From assembly GCA_035637455.1 (NCBI GenBank), contig DASPXE010000098.1, positions 21,923 through 85,922 of the forward strand: a DNA stretch of 64,000 nucleotides, written 5' to 3'. This DNA is from 20CM-4-69-16 sp035637455 (GTDB lineage Bacteria; Gemmatimonadota; Gemmatimonadetes; Gemmatimonadales; GWC2-71-9). Each line of letters begins with the position of its first letter. The stretch's first letter is position 1. Both the position numbers and the translations under genes were made by a program. This document shows, in pieces, positions 56,279 to 64,000 of the stretch. The notes beneath the pieces were generated by a model that saw nothing but the letters and a program-made list of their open reading frames with translations, made no database searches and was not told the origin of the DNA.

Positions 56279-58054
56279 ATGTTACACCTCCACGTTTCCC
56301 GCCGCGCCGCAGTCCTCGCCGTCATCGGATTGGGCGCCAGCCTCTGGACCGGCTGCTCCGACCGCTCACCCGATGCGTTCACCGGGCCGTCGGCTCAGCG
56401 ACAGCTCGCTGGGGATCGATTGCAGGAGATCCACGCCGTGCTCGCCGTCCACAAGCGGCACAGCGCGGCGCTGCTGCGCCTGCCCGGCGTCGTCGGTACC
56501 GCCGTGGGCCTGCTGCCGAACGGCAAGCCGGGCCTGAAGGTGCTGCTGGCGAGTCCCGAGGTGCGCGGGCTGCCGAGCGCGCTCGAAGGCATTCCCGTGG
56601 TCGCGCAGGTGACGGGCATGCTCGTGGCGTTCAGCGATCCTACCAAACGACAGCGTCCAGCGCCGATGGGCTTCTCGGTCGGCCATCCGGCGATCACTGC
56701 CGGCTCGATCGGGGCACGTGTCGCGGACGGCTCGGGGAACGTCTACGTGCTGAGCAATAACCACGTGCTCGCGAACTCGAACGATGCCAGCATCGGAGAC
56801 GCCGCGCTGCAGCCGGGACCGTACGACGGCGGCACGGCCCCGGCCGATCAAATCGGGACGCTGGCCGCGTTCAATACGATCGACTTCTCGGGCGGCGACA
56901 ATACCATCGACGCCGCCATCGCCCGCTCCACCACAAGCGACCTCGGCAACGCGACGCCGACGGACGACGGGTACGGCGCGCCCAGCGCCACGATCTTCGG
57001 CGACGCGAACGGCGATCACGTGTTCGACGACGAGGCTGCGCTTCTGGGCCTCAACGTGCAGAAGTACGGACGCACCACAAAGCTGACGCACGGGCAGATC
57101 ACCGGGATCAACGCCACGGTGACGGTGTGCTACGAGGTGTTCTTCGGCTTCTGCATCAAGGCAGCCCGGTTTGTGGATCAGCTCGTCATCGAGCCCGGGA
57201 CCTTCTCCGGCGGCGGCGACTCGGGCTCTTTGATCGTCACCGATAACGACCAGAAGAACCCCGTCGCTCTGTTGTTCGCAGGCAGCTCCACGCAGACGAT
57301 CGCGAACCGCATCGACCTGGTGCTGAACCAGTTCGGCGTGACCGTGGACGGCGGCAACTCACCTCCGCCCAACCCGGTGACGGACATCGCGATCACGAGC
57401 GTCAGCGCACCAACTGCCGTCACCCAGGGTGCTACGGTGAACGTTGTGGTCACCACGAAGAACGTGGGCAACCAGAACGTGCCTACTACGTTCGACGTGA
57501 CGCTGCAGGACGCGACCGACGGCGTGACGATCGGGAAACAGAGCGTGGCCGGTCTCACGGCGGGCGCGAGCACGACGCTCACGTTTAGCTGGAATACGAC
57601 CGCGAGCTCGTTCGGGAATCACACGCTCAGCGCGAGCCACACCCTCACGGACGACGTCCCGTCCAATAACCAGAGCACCACGACTGTGACGGTGAACTCG
57701 CCGAGCATGGTGATCCACATCGGCGACCTGGATGGCTTCGCGTCGCGCAACGGGTCGAACTGGTCGGTGACGGTCGAGCTCACGGTGCATGACGCAAATC
57801 ACGCTCCGCTGAACGGCGCGACCGTGGTGGGACACTGGAGCCAGCTGGGGCAGAACTCGAACACCTGCACCACCGGGGACCTGGGCGGTAACGGGACGTG
57901 CACCGTGCTGTTCCCGTCGCTCAAGAGGAGCGTCAGCTCGGTGAACTTCACGGTCGTGAGTGTGACGATGCCGGACCGAATCTACGATCGGACGCTGAAC
58001 CACGACGTGGACGGCAGCAGCAACGGCACGACGATCAAGGTGTACAAGCCATAG
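56279..58054 (+). CDS. Nal1-like trypsin-fold serine protease lipoprotein with CARDB domain
   Basis: 591 residues. Lipobox WTGC. An N-terminal segment resembles a small inhibitory or substrate domain (LLRLPGVVGTAVGLLPNGKP). The protease domain (about 125-360) has GFSVGHPAITAGSIGARV, catalytic His in LSNNHVLANSN (about 162), Asp in NTIDAAIARS (about 211) and Ser in GGGDSGSLIV (about 315). A CARDB-like Ig domain (about 370-480) and a second beta domain complete it. It is a probable surface or periplasmic protease; the substrate is unknown. Promoter at 56202. Confidence 0.82.
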   Translation: MLHLHVSRRAAVLAVIGLGASLWTGCSDRSPDAFTGPSAQRQLAGDRLQEIHAVLAVHKRHSAALLRLPGVVGTAVGLLPNGKPGLKVLLASPEVRGLPSALEGIPVVAQVTGMLVAFSDPTKRQRPAPMGFSVGHPAITAGSIGARVADGSGNVYVLSNNHVLANSNDASIGDAALQPGPYDGGTAPADQIGTLAAFNTIDFSGGDNTIDAAIARSTTSDLGNATPTDDGYGAPSATIFGDANGDHVFDDEAALLGLNVQKYGRTTKLTHGQITGINATVTVCYEVFFGFCIKAARFVDQLVIEPGTFSGGGDSGSLIVTDNDQKNPVALLFAGSSTQTIANRIDLVLNQFGVTVDGGNSPPPNPVTDIAITSVSAPTAVTQGATVNVVVTTKNVGNQNVPTTFDVTLQDATDGVTIGKQSVAGLTAGASTTLTFSWNTTASSFGNHTLSASHTLTDDVPSNNQSTTTVTVNSPSMVIHIGDLDGFASRNGSNWSVTVELTVHDANHAPLNGATVVGHWSQLGQNSNTCTTGDLGGNGTCTVLFPSLKRSVSSVNFTVVSVTMPDRIYDRTLNHDVDGSSNGTTIKVYKP

Positions 58055-58230
58055 CCGCTCGCTCGGTCGCGACGCTCCTGCTCGCCAGCCTGCTGGCGGG
58101 CTGCGCGGGCAGGAGCACTCGCGACGCAACGCAAACGGTGACGTCCAAGACGATCCGAGAAGTGCTCGCCGGCCCACACCGACACCACACCACGCTGCAA
58201 CGTTGTGCCTGGCCGAGCCCATCCTTCTAG
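58055..58230 (+). pseudogene. Degenerate small lipoprotein fragment
   Basis: One frame reads RSVATLLLASLLAGCAGRST, a classic lipoprotein signal, then TSKTIREVLAG, after which similarity to the N-terminal domain of the protease upstream (IHAVLAVHKRH) breaks off, probably by frameshift. There is no start codon near the signal sequence. I take it as a broken paralogue of the protease's N-terminus. Confidence 0.4.
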
Positions 58231-58236
58231 GATGGG
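58218..58236. terminator. Hairpin terminator between convergent genes
   Basis: CCCATCCT and AGGATGGG form an 8-bp stem with a 3-base loop. A TTTTT run lies about 20 bases further on. It sits between the protease gene (+) and apbE (-). Confidence 0.5.
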
Positions 58237-58271
58237 AACTCCGACGCCCAACCCCCTTTTTCAGCATTCTG

Positions 58272-59216
58272 TTAGCGTACGCTCCGCACCTCCGCTACCA
58301 CACCCGGATACGCGTGCAGCAGCTCAGCTCCGCGTGCGTCGTCGAGCACCGTAAGCGCCGTCGCGAGGCCGTCGGCGGTGAGGCCGTCCTCGGCCACAAC
58401 CGCCGCCTGGCGGCGGCTCGTCAACCCGACGCCGGTGTGCGGATCTACGACGTGCGAATACCGCACCCCAGCGACGATCACGTACTGGTCTGTGTCGCCG
58501 GAGCGAGATAACGCGGCGTGTGCCAGTGCCCCAGCCCGCGCCCGCACCGCTTCACCCCCTCCCGGCACTGCCACGCGCCAGCCGGCCCGGCCCGGTGGCG
58601 GATCTCCCGCCACGATGTCGCCCCCGGCCTGGATCAGCGCCCGCGTCACCCCGTGGCGTCCGAGCACCAGCAGCGCCTGGTCGAGGATGTACCCCTTGGC
58701 GATGCCTCCCAGATCGAGCCTCATTCCCGCGGTGTCGAGCCGGATCGAGCGGGTCGCGGAATCGGCACGGACTTTGCGCCACCCCACGCGCCGGGCGGCG
58801 GAGTCGAGCTCGACCCGGCTGGGCAAGCGGCCGGTGCGGCGCGCCCGGCGCCACAGCGCGACGAACGGTCCGACGGTGGGATCGAAAGCGCCGTCCGACC
58901 GGCGGGCGAGCTCGAGCGCCCGGGTCAGCACGACGAACAGAGGCTCGCTCACGGGCACTGCGGCGCCCGGCCGCTCGGCGAGGCGACGGATCTCGCTCTC
59001 GGGGCGGTAGTCGCTCATGATGTCCTCGAGCTCGGCGATCCGCGCGTACGCCGCCCGCGCTGCCGTACGCGCCGTCGCGTCGTCTGGGGCATACAGCTCG
59101 ATCCGCACCGCGACGCCCATGTGCAGCTCGGCGAATTCGCGGCGTAGTGCCTGAGCGCGCGCGTCGCCGGTCGAGCCCGCCAGCACCGCGACTGTGACGA
59201 GGAGCCGCATCCGCAT
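58272..59216 (-). CDS. apbE: FAD:protein FMN transferase
   Basis: 314 residues from the ATG at 59216, with other in-frame ATGs at 59210 and 59222. The signal peptide ends near ARAQ. It has the ApbE family pattern: MSDYRPESEIRRL, DGAFDPTVGPFVALWR, RLDLGGIAKGYILDQAL, IQAGGDIVAGDP and YSHVVDPHTG with the Mg-binding residues in GLTADGLATAL. It attaches FMN to Thr of exported flavoproteins. It is divergent from the SUMF1 gene with essentially no space between starts. Confidence 0.92.
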   Translation of the reverse strand: MRMRLLVTVAVLAGSTGDARAQALRREFAELHMGVAVRIELYAPDDATARTAARAAYARIAELEDIMSDYRPESEIRRLAERPGAAVPVSEPLFVVLTRALELARRSDGAFDPTVGPFVALWRRARRTGRLPSRVELDSAARRVGWRKVRADSATRSIRLDTAGMRLDLGGIAKGYILDQALLVLGRHGVTRALIQAGGDIVAGDPPPGRAGWRVAVPGGGEAVRARAGALAHAALSRSGDTDQYVIVAGVRYSHVVDPHTGVGLTSRRQAAVVAEDGLTADGLATALTVLDDARGAELLHAYPGVVAEVRSVR

Positions 59217-59220
59217 GCAC

Positions 59221-60009
59221 ATGGCAGGCAAGATATCGTTGCTGCTGCTCGCCCAGAACGCGCCCCCGCCCCCTCCGTATCGCGACTCGATCCCCGGGAC
59301 GCTGGTCCGCTTCGAGACCGTCCCCGTCCCCGCCGGACTGGTCACCGTGCCGACATCGCGCGGTCCGCGCAGCGTGGCGGTCGGCGCGTTCGCGATCGGC
59401 AGGACCGAGGTCACGTGGGACGAGTACGACGTGTGGGCGTTCCGGCTCGATCTCACGCCCCAGGAGCGGGGCTCCGGCGTCGACGCGACCGCCCGGCCCA
59501 GTCGCCCCTACGGCGCCCCCGACCGCGGCTTCGGCCACCATGGCTACCCGGCGCTCGCCATGACGTACTTCGCGGCGCAAGCTTACTGCGCGTGGCTCTC
59601 GACCAAAACCGGCAAACGCTATCGCCTGCCGACCGACGCCGAGTGGACGCGCGCGGTGCTACTCGGGCTCGGGGGGGACTCCGCCCTGATTCCTGAGCGT
59701 CGCGACGCGCTCGGCTGGCACGCCGGCAACGCCGCCGCCAAGGCCCACCCCGTGGCCGCCAAGGCCGCCGATGCCATCGGCCTCCACGACATGCTGGGCA
59801 ATGTCGGCGAGTGGGTCACGGGCACGGAGGGCGGGGGAGGAGGCGTCGTCCGCGGCGGCTCGTGGGTCGATCCGCCGGAGCAGGTGGGACCGAACGCCCG
59901 AGCCCGGCAGACGCCCGCCTGGAACGAGACCGATCCCCAATTTCCCAAGAGCCGCTGGTGGCTCGCGGATGCGCCATTCGTCGGCTTCCGCATCGTCCGC
60001 GAACCCTGA
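59221..60009 (+). CDS. SUMF1/formylglycine-generating-enzyme-like protein
   Basis: 262 residues from the ATG at 59221. FGE-sulfatase fold: FAIGRTEVTWDEYDVWAFR, YPALAMTYFAAQAYCAWLS, RLPTDAEWTRAV, DMLGNVGEWVTG, VVRGGSWVDPP and FVGFRIVREP. The paired active-site cysteines of true formylglycine enzymes are not seen, so it probably has another role. A short hydrophobic N-terminus (KISLLLLAQNA) suggests export. It is followed after 20 bp by the Tat-exported oxidoreductase. Confidence 0.85.
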   Translation: MAGKISLLLLAQNAPPPPPYRDSIPGTLVRFETVPVPAGLVTVPTSRGPRSVAVGAFAIGRTEVTWDEYDVWAFRLDLTPQERGSGVDATARPSRPYGAPDRGFGHHGYPALAMTYFAAQAYCAWLSTKTGKRYRLPTDAEWTRAVLLGLGGDSALIPERRDALGWHAGNAAAKAHPVAAKAADAIGLHDMLGNVGEWVTGTEGGGGGVVRGGSWVDPPEQVGPNARARQTPAWNETDPQFPKSRWWLADAPFVGFRIVREP

Positions 60010-60029
60010 ACCGAGAGGAGCTACGAGCC

Positions 60030-61349
60030 ATGAGTCGGAGCCGCAAACCTGCCAAAGACTTCAGCCGTCGTGAGTTCGTCCACGTTACCGCCGTCGCGAG
60101 CGCCGCCCTCGCGCTCCCCGGCGCCCCGGCGTTGCTCGGGCGCGCCGACACGCTGCGGATCGGTCTGATCGGCTGCGGCGGGCGCGGCACCGGCGCGGCG
60201 AAAGACTGTCTCACGTCGTCGGAGCGCGTCGAGCTCGTGGCCATCGGTGACCTGTTCCCGGACCGCGTCACGGAGTGCCGGGCGAGTCTGGCCCGCATGG
60301 CCACCGAGGACACAACCGGGGGACTCAAAGCAAAGATCCGAGTGGACGACGCCCATGCGTTCGCGGGGTTCGATGCCTACCAGAAGGTGATCGCGAGCAA
60401 AGTGGACGTCGTGCTGCTCGCGACGCCGCCAGCGTTCCGCGCGCGACACCTCGCCGCGGCGATCGAGTCGGGCAAGCACGTCTTCATGGAGAAGCCCGTG
60501 GCCGTGGACCCGGTAGGCGTGCGCTCCGTGCTGGTGTCGTCCGAGCTCGCTGCGAAACAGGGGCTAGCGATCGTGGCCGGAACGCAGCGCCGCCACGACG
60601 CCGGTTACCGGGCGGCGATACAGCGCATCCACGACGGCGCCATCGGCGACATCGTCGCGGCCCAGGTCTACTGGAACCAGGGCGGTCTGTGGATGAAGCC
60701 GCGGCAGCCCGACTGGTCCGACGTCGAGTGGCAGATCCGGAACTGGCTTTACTTCACGTGGCTGTCAGGCGACCACATCGTGGAGCAGCACATCCACAAC
60801 ATCGATGTGGCAAACTGGGCGCTCGGCGCGCATCCGGTGAAGGCGGTCGGGGTGGGCGGGCGGCAATGGCGCACCGATCCCGCGTACGGGCACATCTATG
60901 ATCACTTCGCGATCGACTTCGAGTACCCGAACGGCGTGCACGTGCTCTCCATGTGCCGCCAGATCGACGGCACGGCGTCGCACGTCGCCGAGCGGATCGT
61001 CGGCACGCGCGGCACATCGGACGCGCACTCCGTCATCGCGGGCGCGACGCCGTGGAGCTGGGATTCGCAGAGCCCCAGGACCAACCCCTACGTGCAGGAG
61101 CACGCTGACCTGATCGCGAGCATCCGCGCGGGCAAGCCACTGAACGAGGGCCGGCAGGTGGCCGAGACTACGCTCAGCGCGATCATGGGACGGGAGGCCG
61201 CCTACACCGGGAAGGAGATCACGTGGGACGAGCTCTTGAGCGCCGAGCAGGACCTCGTGCCGGCGGACGTGAAGTTCGGGCCCATGCCCGTGGCGCCGGT
61301 GGCGATGCCCGGGCAGACCGCACTGGTGCGCAGCTGGCGGAGCGCGTGA
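60030..61349 (+). CDS. Tat-exported Gfo/Idh/MocA-family oxidoreductase
   Basis: 439 residues from the ATG at 60030, with GAGAGGAG upstream. A twin-arginine signal (SRREFVHVTAVASAALALPG) precedes the Rossmann fold (LRIGLIGCGGRGTGAA) and the family motif HVFMEKPVAVDP. AGTQRRHDAGYRAAIQRIHD and SGDHIVEQHIHNIDVANWAL are typical of the exported subgroup found near sugar-utilisation genes. It likely oxidises or reduces a sugar derivative with a bound NAD(P). Confidence 0.92.
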   Translation: MSRSRKPAKDFSRREFVHVTAVASAALALPGAPALLGRADTLRIGLIGCGGRGTGAAKDCLTSSERVELVAIGDLFPDRVTECRASLARMATEDTTGGLKAKIRVDDAHAFAGFDAYQKVIASKVDVVLLATPPAFRARHLAAAIESGKHVFMEKPVAVDPVGVRSVLVSSELAAKQGLAIVAGTQRRHDAGYRAAIQRIHDGAIGDIVAAQVYWNQGGLWMKPRQPDWSDVEWQIRNWLYFTWLSGDHIVEQHIHNIDVANWALGAHPVKAVGVGGRQWRTDPAYGHIYDHFAIDFEYPNGVHVLSMCRQIDGTASHVAERIVGTRGTSDAHSVIAGATPWSWDSQSPRTNPYVQEHADLIASIRAGKPLNEGRQVAETTLSAIMGREAAYTGKEITWDELLSAEQDLVPADVKFGPMPVAPVAMPGQTALVRSWRSA

Positions 61350-61363
61350 CCATGGAGCGGGAA

Positions 61364-61399
61364 ACCCCGGGGCATCGCCCCGGGGTCAGCCGCGCGGCG
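61364..61399. repeat. REP-like palindrome between convergent genes
   Basis: The arms ACCCCGGGGC and GCCCCGGGGT flank ATC, followed by CAGCCGCGCGGCG. It is the same unit as in engB (1074-1108, inverted). It fills the gap between the oxidoreductase and barrel-protein genes and could terminate both. Confidence 0.75.
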
Positions 61400-61400
61400 A

Positions 61401-61922
61401 TCAGCGATTGAGCCGCACGCTGGGACCGAAATGAATGCCCCAGTTCCCGTTGTAGAAGGTGAAGAGGGTATTGTCCGCCGTGTGGAACATGACGTCCAGG
61501 TCGGCGCCGAGGCGCAGCCACACCTGGCTCCGCAGGTGATAGCGGAGCCCCAACAGTACCGAGAGGCCCTGGTCGGCGGCCGCATAGGGCGCGCCGTACC
61601 AGTTCCGCACGTACCCGCCGCCCACCAGGGCATCGAGGCGCCGGCTCACGGCCCCGATGTACACGGCCCGCAAGTGCAGCGGCGTGTAGGTGATCGAGCT
61701 CTGGGATGAGCGCGCGACGTCGAGCTCGAGGACGAGCGCGGGCTCCAGGTACACGCCCACGCGCCCCCCGATATCCATGTCGTCGCCCATCGGGAGCGTA
61801 TTGTCGAAGTCGACGTAGCGTGCGAACCCGCCGACTTCGATGGTGCCGGCCCGCTGCGCCGCCACCGGAACAGCGAGGACGAGCGAGGTCCCCGCCAGCA
61901 ACCGCATCACGCGAGATAGCAT
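61401..61922 (-). CDS. Small outer-membrane beta-barrel protein
   Basis: 173 residues from the ATG at 61922, preceded by a strong GGAGGGA. Signal peptide (LLAGTSLVLAVPVAAQ). The mature part alternates in the manner of an eight-strand barrel (TIEVGGFARYVDF, RVGVYLEPALVLELDVARSS, LSVLLGLRYHLRSQVWLRLG, WGIHFGPSVRLNR), resembling OmpA/OmpW-type proteins. Last gene of the susD-plug-barrel run. Confidence 0.8.
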   Translation of the reverse strand: MLSRVMRLLAGTSLVLAVPVAAQRAGTIEVGGFARYVDFDNTLPMGDDMDIGGRVGVYLEPALVLELDVARSSQSSITYTPLHLRAVYIGAVSRRLDALVGGGYVRNWYGAPYAAADQGLSVLLGLRYHLRSQVWLRLGADLDVMFHTADNTLFTFYNGNWGIHFGPSVRLNR

Positions 61923-61933
61923 GCTGATCCCTC

Positions 61934-62365
61934 CTAACGAGCCCGTTTCGTGGTAATGACGATCACCCCGTTGGCACCGCGCGAGCCGTACTGGCTCGTG
62001 GCGCCGGCATCCTTCAACACCTCGATCCGAGCGACGTCGGTGGGCGCGATATCGGCGAGCGCGGCAGCGCCGGCCGAGCTCGGCACGCCGTCGATCACGA
62101 TCAGCGGGTCGTCGTCGCCGGGGTTGCCCCGGATGCTGCGCTGGCCCCGGATGCGGATCTGGTAGGATCCATTCGACAGGGCCGTCACCTCGAGCCCCGG
62201 CACGCCACGGAGCAGCTCTTCCACGCGACTCACACGCGCATCGGTTTCGCCCGGGACCACGGTGACGACCGCGCCGGTGCCCGGGGTGGCGCTGGGCGGC
62301 GGCGACGACGCCGCCCGCCCGCACCCGGCGAGCAGCACGAGCCCGATACGTCCCGCGATCGTCAT
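61934..62365 (-). CDS. Stand-alone TonB-receptor plug-domain lipoprotein
   Basis: 143 residues from the ATG at 62365. Lipobox LLAGC at about residue 15. The whole mature part is a TonB-dependent receptor plug: RVEELLRGVPGLEVTALSNG, IRIRGQRSIRG, DPLIVIDGVP, IAPTDVARIEVLKDAGATSQ and YGSRGANGVIVITTKR, then a stop. No barrel follows in any frame, and the next gene has its own start and signal peptide, so this is not a simple truncation. It is encoded directly after susD. Confidence 0.85.
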   Translation of the reverse strand: MTIAGRIGLVLLAGCGRAASSPPPSATPGTGAVVTVVPGETDARVSRVEELLRGVPGLEVTALSNGSYQIRIRGQRSIRGNPGDDDPLIVIDGVPSSAGAAALADIAPTDVARIEVLKDAGATSQYGSRGANGVIVITTKRAR

Positions 62366-62371
62366 GGTCAA

Positions 62372-62404
62372 CTCCCCGGCCCCCGGCCCCTTGGACCCCG
62401 GCCC
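62372..62404. repeat. CCCCGGC heptamer tract
   Basis: The gap between the susD and plug genes is made of CCCCGGC/CCCCGGA-type heptamers, resembling the heptamer tracts elsewhere in the window. Confidence 0.45.
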
Positions 62405-64000
62405 CTAGTATCCCGGGTTCTGCTTGAGCAAGCCGTTGCGGTTCAGCTCATCCAGGCGAATCGGCATGAAGTACATCTTGTCGTCCCACGCCCGCGTCTG
62501 GACGGTGTCGGTCACGTACCGGTAGTTCTTCCAGGTCGTCCGGTCGGTACGACTGGTCCCGTCGAGGAAGATGTTGATGCCGCCCGCGACCTTGCTCAAC
62601 ACCGCGGGCGCGGTCATCCAGCGGCGCACGTCGAAGAAACGCTGCTCTTCGAACGCCATCTCGACCCGTCGCTCGTTGCGGTACTCGTCCCGCAGGGTGG
62701 CCTGGTCCAGTCCGGCGGAGAAGAGCGGCATCCCGGCGCGGCGCCGGATCTGGTTCAAGACGTTGACCGCGTCCCCCAGCTCGTTGAGCTCGATCGACGC
62801 TTCGGCGTAGTTCAGCAGGATCTCCGCGTACCGGAAGAAGATCCACGGCACTTCCTGCCTGATGAACTGAGCGTTGACTGAGGGATCGATGAACTTCCGC
62901 ATGTAGTAGCCGGAGTAGGCGCCGTTCCAGTTCTCGACCGGACTGTCCCGGGTGTCGAGGCCAGCCACCACAGCCGTGTCGACCTTGAGCTGACGGAAGG
63001 TCTGGATGACGCCAATCGAGTCGAGCTTCTTGACGTCGTCGGGGCGCTGTCTCCAGGGCGCGCCGTCGTACAGGATCGACCCGTAGAAGCGGGGATCGCG
63101 GTTCGCGTACGGCGCCGCGGCCTGCGCCGGGTTATTCCAATCGAACTTCGAGCCGTCGGCCATCCGATAGTCGTCGATCAGGTTCTGGATCGGGGTGTTC
63201 CCGCCCCAGGTGTGATAGCCGTTCGGGCCGTTGTCACGACCGGGATAGGCGCCGTCGTTCCGGGTGGTCAGGAAGAAACGGCTCATGATCGCCTCGCCGC
63301 TGGTCTTCTGCAGGAACAGGTCGGCGTAGTTCTGCGCCGCCTCCTGCGCGGTCGCGGGCGTCGGGCGGAAGAGACTATAGATCCCGAGGTCCATCACCGC
63401 CTGGGCCGCGTTCTTCGCAGCTCTCCAGAGCGCGGTGCGATCCTGCGGCGTGGTGTAACCGGCTTCGGGCCGGCCGTTCGGGTTCGCGTTATAGAGATCG
63501 CTCGCCGCATAGAGCAGCACGCGCGCCTTGAGCGCGAGCGCAGCCCCTTTCGTCGCCCGGCCGACGTCGGCTCCCGTGTACGACCGCGGCAGCAGCTTGG
63601 CCGCCGAGTCGGCATTGGCGACGATGAAGTCGACCGTCTCCTTGAAGCTGTTGCGCGCAACTTGATAGTCCTCGTTCAGACCGTAGACCTTCGTAATGAG
63701 CGGCACGCCGCCGTACATCCGCATCAGGTTGTGGTAGAAGTACGCACGCAGGAAATACACTTCTCCCTTCATCCGCTGTTTCCATGCCTGGTCGAATGTG
63801 GTCCCATCGATCTTGTCGAGGAAGATGTTCGTCTGCCTGATGCGGGAGAAGTTATCCGACCAGTCGAAGTGATTGAATCTGTCGTCATCGAGGGCGCCCC
63901 GGTCGCTCGAGGTGATGATCGACTTGACGATCGGTTCCGTGGCGTAGTTGTGGATGAAGTGCGTCTCGTCGCTGATCGAGGCGAGCATGATCTCGTAGAG
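62405..64000 (-). CDS. SusD/RagB-family nutrient-binding lipoprotein (partial)
   Basis: The N-terminus lies beyond 64000; the frame is open to the window edge (LYEIMLASISDETHF). 531 residues are visible. SusD features: NIFLDKIDGTTFDQAWKQRM, GEVYFLRAYFYHNLMRMYGG, VPLITKVYG, TPR-like helices, KFIDPSVNAQFIRQEVPWIF, FRYAEILLNYAEASIE, LNQIRRRAGMP, ERRVEMAFEEQRFFDVRRW and the C-terminal MPIRLDELNRNGLLKQNPGY. It captures oligosaccharides or peptides at the cell surface for a SusC transporter, presumably encoded just outside the window. Confidence 0.95.
   Translation of the reverse strand, partial: LYEIMLASISDETHFIHNYATEPIVKSIITSSDRGALDDDRFNHFDWSDNFSRIRQTNIFLDKIDGTTFDQAWKQRMKGEVYFLRAYFYHNLMRMYGGVPLITKVYGLNEDYQVARNSFKETVDFIVANADSAAKLLPRSYTGADVGRATKGAALALKARVLLYAASDLYNANPNGRPEAGYTTPQDRTALWRAAKNAAQAVMDLGIYSLFRPTPATAQEAAQNYADLFLQKTSGEAIMSRFFLTTRNDGAYPGRDNGPNGYHTWGGNTPIQNLIDDYRMADGSKFDWNNPAQAAAPYANRDPRFYGSILYDGAPWRQRPDDVKKLDSIGVIQTFRQLKVDTAVVAGLDTRDSPVENWNGAYSGYYMRKFIDPSVNAQFIRQEVPWIFFRYAEILLNYAEASIELNELGDAVNVLNQIRRRAGMPLFSAGLDQATLRDEYRNERRVEMAFEEQRFFDVRRWMTAPAVLSKVAGGINIFLDGTSRTDRTTWKNYRYVTDTVQTRAWDDKMYFMPIRLDELNRNGLLKQNPGY

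Overview
The window is a contiguous, gene-dense, high-GC stretch of bacterial chromosome. It most likely comes from an uncultured soil-type Gemmatimonadota. The evidence for this is the pair of serine/threonine kinases opening with a RELGxGGMATVYLA glycine loop, the SusD and TonB-receptor type outer-membrane proteins, abundant Ig-like lipoproteins, a late menaquinone cluster of ubiD/ubiA type, and gene order typical of no Proteobacterium. This assignment is inferred from protein character; no rRNA or tRNA gene is present to confirm it. About 54 protein genes fill the window, usually with 1-20 bp overlaps (ATGA, GTGA), and no gene-free stretch exceeds 300 bp.

Layout. 1-4255 (+): 3' end of clpX, engB, a secreted unknown and a hybrid histidine kinase. 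4267-12477 (-): a type IV pilus ATPase fused to a receiver domain, then hisC-hisB-hisH-nudix-hisF-alkyltransferase-like protein and prpE. 12531-16665: an outer-membrane barrel protein divergent from trpE and a small Met/His-rich membrane protein. 16700-23800: FHA-GAF adenylate cyclase (+), convergent with glmM-glmS-dtd-maf (-), and an HD-GYP response regulator. 23860-28272 (+): trans-sulfuration PLP enzyme, then M48 protease-purD-mutM. 28269-31829 (-): alpha-L-fucosidase, ubiX, phosphodiesterase and a beta-lactamase-like hydrolase. 32039-34330: kinase with TPRs. 34325-37422 (-): ubiE-ubiD-ubiA. 37475-41231 (+): ECF sigma factor, TonB-dependent receptor and zinc-type anti-sigma. 41273-49138 (-): SAM hydrolase, MATE transporter, Ig lipoprotein, MASE1-GGDEF cyclase, TPR protein and Mrp ATPase. 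49254-58054: DUF4328 protein, membrane kinase, orphan lipoprotein, four-repeat Ig lipoprotein (-) and a Nal1-like serine protease. 58272-64000: apbE, SUMF1 protein and Tat-exported oxidoreductase, then a susD-plug-barrel operon running off the end.

The most unusual feature is how strongly small repeats have colonised the region, including coding sequence. A REP-like head-to-head hairpin pair lies in frame inside engB, and a third copy sits at 61364. Long inverted repeats built of 7-8 bp tandem units occur at 1495, 19328 and 31908; the first encodes the signal peptide of a secreted protein. Related purine-rich heptamer tracts add Gly/Arg-rich loops to HisF and GlmM. A second highlight is the sigma-receptor-antisigma locus, where a 32-bp identical copy of the sigma 3' end flanks the receptor gene. 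This shows that the receptor was inserted into an older, translationally coupled sigma/anti-sigma operon.

Functionally the window mixes housekeeping (histidine, tryptophan, purine, amino-sugar and quinone synthesis, protein quality control, DNA repair), dense signalling (c-di-GMP made by GGDEF and probably removed by HD-GYP, cAMP, two kinases, two-component proteins, ECF sigma) and cell-surface nutrient uptake and degradation (SusD, TonB plug, fucosidase, barrels).
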